NCBI GenBank assembly: GCA_013400975.1
Contig: WBMZ01009005.1
Location: 1-64,000, forward strand
From: Atrichornis clamosus
Taxonomy: Eukaryota > Chordata > Aves > Passeriformes > Menuridae
Length of the DNA: 64,000 nucleotides
Direction: 5' to 3'
The notes beneath the pieces were generated by a model. That model did no database searches, had not been told where the DNA came from, and saw only the letters and a list, made by a program, of their open reading frames with translations. Below are positions 1 to 10,600 of this stretch, piece by piece. Made by a program: the position numbers and the translations under genes. Each line of letters starts with the position of its first letter. Position 1 is the first letter of the stretch.

Positions 1-200
1 GCCCCGCCCGCCCCGCGCGGCCCCCGGGAAATCCGGGATAGGCGGGCGGGAGCACCTGCTGTGCGCGGCCGGAGGGACCGCGCGGTTCCCGAGGGTGCGT
101 CGGGGAACATCCTCCCATCCCGCCTGAGCCGGGTCGAGCTGCGCGGGCCCTGGAGGCGGGTGTTCGCACGGAGCTTCTGCGCCTCGTTGAGAGCGTGTGT
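1..200. promoter_or_regulatory. CpG-island-like GC-rich block at the left edge
   Basis: The first 200 bases are very rich in G+C and CpG, including several CCGCCC or GGGCGG-type GC boxes in the first 50 bases. The rest of the window is AT-rich and CpG-poor. In vertebrates such a block usually marks a promoter and first exon. An open frame runs through it from 61 but continues into the adjacent CR1, so I do not treat it as a protein. The direction of transcription cannot be told, and the island probably continues beyond the window edge. Confidence 0.55.
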
Positions 201-545
201 CACAGGATCACAGAATCAACTGGGTTGGAGAAGACCTCAGACATCGCTGAGTCCAAACTATGACTGAACCATCACGTTGTCAACTAGACCGTGGCACTCA
301 GTGCCATGTCCAGTCTTTCTCTACGCACTGTCAGGCGCGGTGGCTCCACCACGTCCTTGGGCAGTCCATTCCAATGTCTAATCACCCTTTTTGTGAAGAA
401 ATTCCATCGAACTTCTAACCTAAACCTCCTCTGGCATAGCTTAAGACTTAGGACTCGTGTTTTGTCACTAGTTGCCTGGGAGAAGAGGCTGAAACCCACC
501 TGGCTCCAATCTCTTTTCATGTACTTGTAGAGAGTGTCTGTCCAT
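201..545 (-). mobile_element. CR1 LINE, 3' end, minus orientation
   Basis: CR1 is the dominant avian non-LTR retrotransposon. The plus strand begins with the reversed CR1 3' terminus (CACAGGATCACAGAATC). Read on the minus strand, the sequence encodes the end of the CR1 reverse-transcriptase protein, with the block FFTKRVIRHWNGLPKDVV. The copy is 5'-truncated, as most CR1s are, and diverged. It abuts the CpG-rich block directly, so it inserted at or near a promoter or first exon. Confidence 0.9.
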
Positions 546-1090
546 CCTATGTTATTGGGTGTCCAATGCCCCACACCTTGTTTCCATGCTGTGTAATGCT
601 ACCTAGGAAGGATCTTTTCCCGGGAGCAATATCCTCTCAGACTTAGGCTGTGTCTGCTAAACCGAGTTGCCACATTAGGTGAAGTTTTCCTTAAGTTGCC
701 TTCACTACCTCCAGGACAACTTACCTGCTTCTAGAGGATAAGGGAGGCATGGCAGTAGGCAATTTCTTATCTTCAGGTCACTTACATTATTGTGTTTTAT
801 CTGCTGGAGTTGTAGCCCTGCAGTTTTGCCACACTTTCTACTCCTTTACACAGCTGAAAACTTCAAGTGTACAGGCCAGAATACATGTAATAAATAGAAA
901 AAAAAATTAAAAGATATTCACGCCAAATGTGGCTTGGATCACAGTCTGCAGAAGGCTGTCATCCAAAGAATGTGCTTGCTGTCATATTTTCTTCTTTTTA
1001 ATTCTACGCTCCAAAAAAAGTGCTAAATAAAGCCTGGAATTCCCTGGATTTTAGCTACAGGTAAATATTTTTGCAAACAATTTGTGCATA
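546..1090. other. Unique sequence, no feature seen
   Basis: This is AT-rich sequence between two CR1 fragments. I see no sustained reading frame, RNA gene or repeat beyond short A-runs. Confidence 0.6.
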
Positions 1091-1200
1091 ACCACAGAAT
1101 CACAGAATACCTGCAATGGATGTGACCCACAAGGATCATCAAGTTTCCTGGCCTGCACAGGACAACCAGACAACCAGAATCATACCACGTGCCTGAAAGC
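1091..1200 (-). mobile_element. Short CR1 fragment, minus orientation
   Basis: It starts with ACCACAGAATCACAGAAT, the reversed CR1 3' terminus. The stretch 'ACCCACAAGGATCATCAAGT' that follows, and then the CCTGGCC..GCACAGGACAACC pattern, are typical of CR1 3' untranslated regions read in antisense. Only about 110 bp is recognisable, so it is strongly 5'-truncated. Confidence 0.75.
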
Positions 1201-2560
1201 AAATAATAACAAATATAAGAGAACTATGCAATGTCATCTTTCTTAATCTTGTGTATCACCCACCAGTGCTTAATTGTCCAGCTAAATTTCAAGTACATTT
1301 TTTTACAGAGAACTAGGGATATTGAATCCAGTAAATTCATGCAAGTTTTCACAAGGTCCAGGTAGCAGAAAGACAGCCAGATTATTGCCTTCAATGAATA
1401 AACTACTTTCTGATGCAGTTAGAGGCACTAAAGACCATTCCAGAAATATTTAAAGCACTAATTGCATAAAAAGCTTCCAATTATAATTTTATACTGTAGT
1501 GGGTGGGAGGAAAAAACCAAAAGAAAAAGGAAGTAATAATCTAGCAGTGATTAAAAGGAGCCATGAGAAACCAAATACCATGTCTTCTGGTGTTAACCAC
1601 CACCAAATCACATTCCCTCTGAGAATCAGAGTAATAAGTCTTTCTAGCTCCTCTTCTAGGAATTACCTAGAATCATTCCTATGGGCAAGAACCAGAAAAA
1701 CAAAGAAAGAAAAATCAAACTAACAAACATACAAGCAAACAAACACACCACCAAATAAAAAAAAACAATACCCACAAAAAAATCCAAACACGGTAAAGGG
1801 AAAACCAGCAAATCCCCCACCTCTAATTTCATTTTTGTGTTTTCTTGCAAGCTGTTACTTTATATGCAAATTGTAATTTTTCCTTCACCAAACACACACG
1901 GCCTGACAAAAGGGTTATGTTCTGGTGTAACACTGTCTGCCCCATCTCATAATTATTCTTCTGCACTACTGCCACTGTAGCTATCTTATTGCATGGGCCA
2001 TGAAAGTTAAGTGCTGGCAAACTTTTATGAAAGTGATGCAATTTATTGCAGTTCTTGCATATTGCTGCAAACTCTAGAATTTGTCTGGGCTTGTGTTGTA
2101 CAGAGCCACACATAGTGTGGTGAGCATTATTCTTTGCAAGCTGCAACGGCTAGTCTGCATTTCTTCTATCTCAAGTGTTTTTGGGTTTGGGTGAAGCTTG
2201 CAAAGTGCCCAGAGTGCACAGCACACCTTCCATAAGCTTCAGTCCAGGATGAACCATAGACTTTGACAATGTAAAGGGTTTGCCAAGACAGGGTAACACT
2301 GTGCGTTCTTACAGTCCACCTCCAAGCTCTCTTTCTCTTCACTCAAAGTATAAAGCAGCGTCCAGCTTGTGAGGGTGTTAATGATATGAAGTGGGAGCTG
2401 AACGTTCAGTCCTCAGTCACAGCCATATTTTCACTTCTTGCTTGGTTCTCCAAGGAAACCACCTTTTCTTTTTCCTCTATTTATGTATTTATTTATTTAT
2501 TTCTAATTCTGAACAACCACCAGTATTGTGCCATGTAAAAACATTCAGGAGTATACATTT
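1201..2560. other. Unique sequence with an A/C-rich low-complexity patch
   Basis: No gene is recognisable. A low-complexity run of AAAC and CAAAC-like units lies at about 1690-1795. A (TTTA)n run lies at about 2480-2505. A 105-codon minus-strand ORF at 1829-2146 has no recognisable motif and I take it as chance. Confidence 0.55.
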
Positions 2561-2564
2561 CATG

Positions 2565-2641
2565 TGGAGCAACCTTATGCTAGATCTTGATATTGATTAT
2601 ACTCCTGCAATTAGCATAAAGCTTATTCTGTGATTCTGTGA
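2565..2641 (+). mobile_element. Possible old CR1 3' end
   Basis: Two copies of the CR1 terminal octamer-like unit, ATTCTGTGATTCTGTGAT, end here at about 2641. The preceding 60 bases only loosely resemble the conserved CR1 3' UTR. It could instead be a chance short repeat. Confidence 0.35.
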
Positions 2642-3356
2642 TAAAATTATTACCAATTCAGATCTATTTCTTGTTTGTTGGTTGATGGTGTCTTCTGTTT
2701 GTGTGTTTCCATTTTTTTTTTGTCAGGGGTAGTGTGGTTTTGGAGACACTGTTTGCACCAGATTAGCCCTTTGTTTTGTGTAGCTGCAGAGGTCTAGCAG
2801 TACAAGTTCAAAAGATGGATTTATTATGCCATCAAAACAAACTCAGTTAACTGAGCAAAGCTACTTTGTGTTTTGCAACCAGAATATGTCTTACTTCTGA
2901 CAATACTCAGCTCTTTTCCTGTTTGCAAACATCTTCCTGCTGATACAAAAAGAAGTGCTTTGTCCATCAACCTCTCCCTTTTGCTTTAAGGTGGGGCTTT
3001 CAGCAGTTGTGTTCATTCGCTTGGCACCTTTATAAATAAGTTTTAGCAGAACAAATTGTTCACATGTCATCCAGAATCAGCCTGACTGTCTCTCTTGTTC
3101 ACTGTCATGGCTCACATGGATCAGCGTAGTACAAACGTGACTTTCAACACAGCAGAACAAGAATTTCCACCAGGTGATCCCCATATCCTGCATGACAGAA
3201 TGTAAAGTAGAAAGTTCCATGATTTCATAACTTAACCCTTACACTTTTCAATTATGTTTCCTGGCCTTGGTTTTTTAAGCTTTCAAAATACTTTACAAAC
3301 CAACATAGAAATTTCTTCACAAGCAAGTACGGAATCTGGAGTAAGATAACTTCAAA

Positions 3357-3382
3357 ATATGTAAACTAGACAGTTTACATAT
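3357..3382. repeat. Perfect 11-bp inverted repeat with 4-nt loop
   Basis: ATATGTAAACT at 3357-3367 is followed by AGAC and then its exact reverse complement AGTTTACATAT at 3372-3382. Each arm contains GTAAAC or GTTTAC, which overlaps the forkhead-factor core motif. It can fold as a hairpin; any function is inference. Confidence 0.8.
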
Positions 3383-4620
3383 CAAATTGCAGCCAGGAAG
3401 TTATGAACCATAGAGTTCAGTACTTCTGCAGTAGAACTTGCAATTTACTGCAGTCAGGTGATGTTAGAGTTCTTTTTTTGCCTGAAGCAACTAGCTCTTA
3501 CCATCACATTTTCTCCACAAATAGGACTTAAACCAGTAGTAATAGCAAAAAAAAAAATCTTTTGATCATTAAGCTTCTGTCACTGTCAAGATGTGAGGCT
3601 GTTAACATGATTAGTTAAAAGGACCATTTTTCACCACATAGTTCCAGTAAAGCTGAAGTCTATTTTGGCATTATTACTCTGTAATGTAAATCTGTCTTTA
3701 TTTAAGTTGTCAGCATTTATTTTGAGACTTCATTGTTTTGGGGCACACACACGCATGCCAGCAAGCACCAAAACCACAAAACCTTACAGTACAATTCTTG
3801 TCCTGTGCTTTTCTCTTATAAAGAGTTCTTTAATGACAGAAAGCACGGGACAGGCACTATACTGCCTCTCTATTAGAGATGAGGCGTTCTTCTCCATGCT
3901 ACAATGGAGGTGCTTGTTCCTCCCTATCCAGCTGTTTTCCAGGTCAAATAGTGGCACTAACATATTCTTAGCCAGGTTTAGTTTTGGTATACAGCACAAA
4001 TGAAGGAACACAAAGGTCACGTATTTAAAAAATAAAAATCATTTAAAAAATACAACTCTCCAAATTTATTTGCTTTGTCATGGGCTTTTTTTGAGTCAAG
4101 TTTTTCCATTCTAAATTGTAGAGATGTGCTAAAGGAAAACAATCAAACAAACAAAACTCACTTCATTTTTAATGCCAGCTGCCATATACCAGAGTTTGCT
4201 AGTCAAAAACTACTTCTATGCACCCCTTTACCCACTTTTGTCTTTATACTAGTTATTGTGCTAATGTTTAGACTTTAATTCTACCTTAGTTAAACTCTGT
4301 TGTCTTATCATTTAAATTTCTTTAAATTTTGTTTAGTACACACACAAAAAAATTTTGCAAAGTAAAAGCTTACAGTTTAATGCTGAACCATATATGAGCT
4401 CTTCAGTTAAGATAATTACATCTTTTAGGTGGAGAGACCAGCAAAGAAAATCCAACAACTTGCTTCTGCCATGGTAATGTGTCTGGCATTAGAGTAAATA
4501 AAAATAGGTACACATTGAAGTAAATAGGGTATTCATGAGTAACTCTTTTATTTCAAAACTACAGGAATTATTATTTAACAGTGTTCCACCAGATTTCCCC
4601 TTACATAGAAATTCAGATTA

Positions 4621-4643
4621 TAGATAGATAGATAGATAGATAG
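4621..4643 (+). repeat. (TAGA)n microsatellite
   Basis: Nearly six uninterrupted tandem copies of TAGA. This is a short tetranucleotide repeat of ordinary vertebrate type. Confidence 0.9.
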
Positions 4644-6036
4644 TTAGAATTGTCTAAACCAACTATGCATTACATGAAAAAAAACCACAGTTGAAGAAAT
4701 ATTACCAGGGCATAATCTGCAATCACCCTGAAGAGCAACAAAATTTATACAGAACTTTTTAACCAACAGCACTGAAGTGTGTGAATGAAGTGGCACAAAA
4801 ACTCAAAGAACAAAAACAAGTATTAGAAGCCGACAAAAATACATGTTAGCACTGTTTCATAATATATTATTGCTTTGAAAATATTATATAGGTTAAAAGA
4901 AAGATCTAGTATGGCTTGACATTCAAATCTATGTGTGCCAGAAAGCTTTGAAACTGGACCCTGGACTGAAATTGGACTGAAACTTGGAAACTTCAAGTCC
5001 TCTCCAATACAACATATGGAATAATGTTTACTGGATTGTTACACAGAATAAAGAAACAAAGACTAGGATGTTAACCCATTGAAAAGTCTTATTATGGAAA
5101 CACATAACTGGGAAGAGCCACCTGGGTGATCAAGACCAGTCTTCTACCAGAAATGGTGCAATGTACATGAGAAACAATAAATCCTGCATCCTTTACAAGT
5201 CAGGGAATACCTGAACCCTATTGCAAAATAAATTAGCTTGTCAGAGAAAAAATCCCCTAGCAGTTCAAACGTATTAATCTACAAGCAATAATCTTGGGTA
5301 TCCCAAAACCAAAGATGGGATGAGATTATATTTCAATTTTTTTATATTTCCACACAAGATTGAAATCACTTTCTTGAGACTTCTCAAATGGATAAAGCAG
5401 GTCAATTTTAAATTCAAATTCCAGACCCAGAGCAGAATGCCAGGGTATATTTAGAACAATCGCGTTGTCAGTGAAGGCTTTGGAAGTCTAGCTAGGAAAC
5501 TGAAGGGATGGTGCTGTGATCACAGTTAAAAAAAAAGCAGTCTAAGGTGCAACTGCTTAAAACCCCGCAGTTATCCATGGTTATTTTTAGTAAATGTAAG
5601 TTACATAAACAGTATTCTTGGACAACTGTAAATTAAATTAAGACCTTGCAGACTTTGTGTTGTTTATAAAATGCAGGGTCCCAGGGTTCAATTAAATTGA
5701 TAGCTCTGCAAACTCTCTCAGGTGTAAGTTCAAACACTCAGAAACTTTCTACACATGAATCATCACATTGCATTTACTGAACTCTGAGGTATGTGCATGT
5801 ACCTGTTGCTGCACTACCCACATTATTCCCTGTGGGATTTCTTTTTCCTGTAATCTTATAATTACTAAGGATTGCTGCATTAGTCATTTAACAGGTGATT
5901 TTCTTACAAATATGTATCAGTAAGGCAGCCAAAAGGAAATTTACATTTCAACTGGTCCTGAGAACAATACTGTTCCCAATATTTCTAGGTGCATTTAGTA
6001 AACAGTTAAACCAAGGAGCAAGCACCTAACACACAG

Positions 6037-6042
6037 TTTATT
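6037..6042 (-). terminator. AATAAA poly(A) signal after the decayed coding block
   Basis: On the minus strand AATAAA lies about 20 nt beyond the TAA that ends the open frame at 6062. A GT-rich stretch (CTGTGTGTTAGGTG) follows immediately. This arrangement of stop, signal and GU-rich element is that of a vertebrate 3' end with a very short UTR, but such motifs also occur by chance in AT-rich DNA. Confidence 0.35.
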
Positions 6043-6061
6043 ATTCTACTTAAAAAGGCTT

Positions 6062-6490
6062 TTAGATTTTCAAAGCACTTAGGGCAAAGCGTATTTGGCC
6101 ATTACTTGTGGGAGATTCTACATCTCTAATGTTTCCGATGCCAGACTCTGCATCTGAAGGTGTGGATTTTTCTAGTTCTGTTATGATATACTGAAGGTTA
6201 TCATACAGTTTAGTAACATGCTTATAGTACACTGGGAACTGGGCCTTGGTTCTGGACACCTATAGCTGATCTGATAAGGCTGGAAACAGATCCCACTCAA
6301 ATGGCTTTCTCAACTGTTGTTCTCCCTTCCGCTCTCATTCCTCTAACTCAGGATTAGAAGTATATTTAATTCTCTTCTTTTCCTCACCAATTTCTTGTGT
6401 TACAAGTGGCTTTGCTCATCTGTATTTGAAGCCTGAAATGCTGTGCCTAAAACAGTTTTAATAGCTTTTTTTTTAAGACTTTCCCTCAGA
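6062..6490 (-). pseudogene. Decayed coding-like block, unidentified
   Basis: On the minus strand a frame reads from about 6262 to a TAA at 6062 and looks protein-like, with the stretches YYKHVTKLYDNLQYIITELE and DAESGIGNIRDVESP. Extending it upstream (to higher coordinates), the same frame continues through two in-frame stops with plausible segments (EEKKRIKYTSNPELEE, then KPFEWDLFPALSDQL). One apparent frameshift further up leads to VLGTAFQASNTDEQSHL. I do not recognise the protein. There is no poly(A) tract at its 3' side, so it is not an obvious processed copy. It may be a terminal exon that lost its function, a degraded duplicate, or a chance run. An acceptor-like CTATAG just before 6259 leaves the possibility that only the last 65 codons are a real exon. 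Confidence 0.4.
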
Positions 6491-6499
6491 TAAACACCT

Positions 6500-7071
6500 G
6501 CTATAAATTAATCCAAATTATATTATTGTTGTATGTTTTACCTTCTTTCCTTTTATTTACTTTTTCTTAAAATTTTAGCATGATTTATATTGATACCTCA
6601 TTTCTGGAGACTGAAATGTCAACTCTTATTTTTTAGTGTTTAATGTAATTTGACATCTACAAGTGCAGGATCCATGAACTGTTTATAGCATGTAGATATG
6701 TCAGAGTTGTAAGAGTTTTAAGCAAAAGAATAATTATGAGAGCAGAGAGGTAACATGTTCAATCTTTGGAAAGATTCATCCTCATTTGTATATCTGAGAC
6801 CTAAGTAAAACTTCTTGAGAAAGTTCCCTAACACCCGTTGCAATGTACTAAATGGTCCTCAATTTTGGTCCATTTAAAATACTTCTCTTTTAGAGGAAGG
6901 AACACCTAAAGATAGAAAAATCAAGAAACTTACCAAAAGAGGAGTGAAACATCAAAGGAAAACCTAAAATTCCTGCAAATGGATAAAAATCCCAAGGAGT
7001 AGATGGTAGTACAGTAAAGAGAGCTATGACAAACAAGAAAGTGTAAGCCACACCAGAATACAGTGGCACAC
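6500..7071. other. Unique sequence, no feature seen
   Basis: AT-rich sequence between the decayed coding block and the first LTR. I found no gene, tandem repeat or RNA structure. Confidence 0.5.
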
Positions 7072-7645
7072 CGTCCTGGTTTCAGCTGGGATAGTTAAAT
7101 TTCTTGGTAGCTGGTACTATGCTGTTTTGAATTCAGTATGAGAATAATGTTGATAGCACACTAATGTTTGGGTTGCTGAGTGGTGTTTAACTAAAGCCAA
7201 GGACCTATCAGTGTCTCAGATTTTGCCAATGGGCAGGTGCACAAGAAGTCAGGAGGGAGCATAGTCAGGTCAGCTGATCCAAACTCTCCAAATGGATATT
7301 CCATCCTGCAGAACATCATGCTTAGTATATGAACTGGAGGAGCTGGCCAGGAGCCGCTGCTCACTGCTGGAGGACAGGCTGGGCGTCAGTCAGCAGGTGG
7401 TGAGCAATTGTATCGCACATCACTCCTTTCCCTTGGGATTCATTCCTCTCTCTCCTTTTCATCACTAGTATTATTATTGTTACTGTTATTATTATGTTTT
7501 TAATTGTTTCAATTATTAAACTGTTCTTATCTCAATCCACAAATTTTACTGTTTTTTCCTGTTTCCCTGCCCTAGCAAGGCAGGGCAAGGAAGTGAGCGA
7601 GTATCTGTGTGGTACTGAGTTGCCAACCAGGGTTAAGCCAGGACA
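7072..7645 (+). mobile_element. Solo LTR, ERVL-like avian endogenous retrovirus
   Basis: The element runs from CGTCCTGGTTTCAGCTGGGA (TG of the normal TGTCCTGG start mutated to CG) to GGTTAAGCCAGGACA, the characteristic inverted ends of an abundant avian LTR family. Inside are the R/U5-like landmarks: TATATGAACT in the TATA position at about 7327, a (TTA)n-rich stretch, and ATTAAACTGTTCTTATCTC with an ATTAAA poly(A) signal near 7516. No gag, pol or env sequence flanks it, so it is a solo LTR left by recombination. The flanking 5-mers (CACAC and TATAG) do not match, so the target duplication has decayed or the ends are slightly misplaced. It is the only one of the six LTRs in plus orientation. 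Confidence 0.9.
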
Positions 7646-10600
7646 TATAGATACACTCAAAAAATGTCCGCACTTATTACTCAAATGTCACTGACCCACT
7701 TACATAAAGTTATTTTCTTGGAGTACTTGCATTACCTTGAAGCAGCCAGGCACTTTTCATTCCATTAACACTTAAGACAGGTGTTAGGAAAATCTACAGG
7801 ATTAAGTTTTATAAACTAACCAATCACAGAAGTGAGCCACATCGAGAAGTCTAAAACCCCTGACTGAAGATTTGATTTTTTTTTTTTCTCCTAAAACTGT
7901 CCTGGTACTTAAAGATCTTGTAAAAGAAGAGAACTAGAATACTCAATTTGTGGTTTTATGAGAAGTACCAACAGAATGACAACAATAATTACTTTGTAAT
8001 TATTTTAATGTCACTCCTTAGGTAACAGAAAGGACTGCAGTGCTAGACAGCCAAAGATGAAATAGCATTAGTTATGGTCTTACACAAAAGTAGGTCTCAT
8101 TAAGAAAATTTTCTTTCTCTCTTTGACAGAAATACAGGTATAGGTTTCTAGGTTAGTGCTACACAATATTCCAACTCAAACATCATCACCATATAGAACA
8201 CAACATAAATAGATTATTAACCAGATGATGAACAAGTACTTTTTGAGATGTATCAATATATGTGCTTTATCCATATGAACATCCTACCTTCTTCTGCAGT
8301 TGACAGGATTCCAATTCCAATTCTACACTATAGAGTGAAAAATTAGTACAGTTGTACAAGATAAAACAAATATTAAAAAAACCCCACAAAAACACCCACA
8401 AAGCTACATAATGTTTTCATTTTTACAATGAATGTTACTTTACAAGTCAAGTTACTTAGTATTCTACAAGTAGAATATACTTTCTTATATCAATATTAAG
8501 AAAAATAATAATTACCGCTGTTATTTTTTTCATAAAAGTGAAACACGACCACAAAAGTAGCATAGTTGATATCACTTCCAGGTCTGCACCACTACTGCTA
8601 TTAAATAGACAAGCTCTATTTTACAAACTCAGAAAAGAAAAAGTGTTATTCTGTTCATTCAGTTGTCAAGCAGACAAAAGCCTCCTGCTAGCCTTCACAC
8701 ACCTCCTCTGACCTTTCTTTTCTTCATCTTCTCATCCCCAATAACACTGTTCTCTCTGAGCTTGGACTGCCTTTAAGATGGGACTGCTTTAAGCTGGGAA
8801 TCATGTACCTTAGTGAATTCACAGCTGTGTACTACTTTTTCTCAAAGTGAGGTAGGCTAATTTCCTACGCCTGCAACATCAAAGCACAGTGTTATCTAAA
8901 AGAACTAAATTGAATCCTTGATTACAGAATGGAGAAGTGAGGAAGGGAGGAAGTGATTCTACCTTATTACACCATGTTTTTGAGTTATACCTATTCCTCC
9001 TGCCATTGCATTTAGTAGAAGTACTCCTAACTGAGTTTAAATTGCCATAAAAAATTTTGGATAGAAACATCCTTCAGGTTGCAATACAAAGGTGCTTAGC
9101 TGGAACAAGGATTACATCTGACCCTGTGCATTGTCTGTGCCCCAAGGTCCCATGAAAACATGCAGGTTCTTATTATTTATTTGTCGGTATATCAAAAACA
9201 CTGCTTATATTTTATATGTTTCATGAAGACATTAAAGAAGTATTTAGACACAAATGATTCATCAGCAAGCATTGTCATAGGCATTTGTAAGTTCTGGTCA
9301 CAAACTTTAAGGTTTTAAAAATAGCAACTTTCAAAGTAGCAATAGCATAAACTACATTATAATACTTGTTGCAATGGTGCATTTGGAATAAAATATTCTG
9401 CGGAAAAGAGTGTTCACCAAATTGCATCCTTGTATATAAATTTAATGCCAGGCTAATATTCCGTGTTGTAGAAATCATTAGATATCAGGTAAAGGAGCAG
9501 CTGTGCTTTTTAAGCAGAGACCTGTTTGGATTACATCTGTATCTGTTTACATACCCTATATTTTTACAGTCTACAGAGTAAAAAGATGAATGAATATTAA
9601 AACTTCTTATTTTATGATTGATTGACTACTGAGTAAATATAGATGAGGTGGATTCTTAGCCAATTTGTTTAATTTTGAATGTTGAATGCTCTCCTTTTTT
9701 AAAACTAGCACATTTACTAACTAAAAAAAAAACCAAACCACCCAAGGAATAGAAGTACGAAAATGATAGTCAGTGAAGCTTTACCCAGAAATGAATCATC
9801 AGCTTTGTGAATCCTGTATCTTATAACTGTATAAATCCATATAGATATAGGCATTTGGAGCAATATACGAAACAGTCAAATGCAGGTGTACTATCCCCGC
9901 TCCTTTCTTCCAGAGCCACTTACAGGTGATGTGAGACTAGGACCGTTTTCAATGTAGTGCTGAGAAATAATATGGAAGCACCACATGTAACTGTTGAATT
10001 TAGGATAACCTGACAACCTTCTTAAAACCTCACTCCATTCAAAGCAGCTATTGGAATAATGATTTTAAAGCAATGAAATATAATATAGATTTCGTTAGTT
10101 ATATCTCTATGATAGTAATTTCCTGCTCGCAACAGTCTCACTTGGAATAAGATGGATGATGACCTACAATCCCTTTTCTGGAGTAGTCATTCTTCTCATA
10201 AAAAGGGAAGACACATTTTATTTAACTTTAGTCATCTAGAGGTTAGGCATCTCAGACTAATCTGTCTTAAAATTTAACAAATTAACAATATCTCAGTCTA
10301 TCAAGAGCACCTAATAATCAATATCCTCCAGCCAGGATTCTCTCATTTTAACCACTTACGTGTGTGTTAGCTGTGTTGCCTACACCAGACAAGCTCTTTC
10401 CATAGTAAATGAAAGACACAAGTATCTCCAAAAAGCTTGTTTTTGTGGTGGAATGAATTGCCCTCCAGATGTGTCCGCCGTATTTTAATTAGAACTTGAA
10501 ACAGATAAATAGCACATAAAAGCTTTAGACGTCTCTTAATAAGGCAATTATGATGCGTTTTCCAGTTTCTTTACTCATCTTGATGCAATGCAAAGTAGCA

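Larger units (their letters stand above)
2642..6035. other. Unique AT-rich sequence, no gene seen
   Basis: Apart from the inverted repeat at 3357 and the TAGA microsatellite at 4621, I see no structure in this 3.4-kb stretch. The ORFs present (for example 3665-4003) are short, lie in frames with no family resemblance, and have overlapping opposite-strand ORFs. Confidence 0.5.

Noticed and set aside
1829..2146. 105-codon minus-strand ORF
   Set aside because: No motif, no splice or promoter context, and composition consistent with chance in AT-rich DNA.
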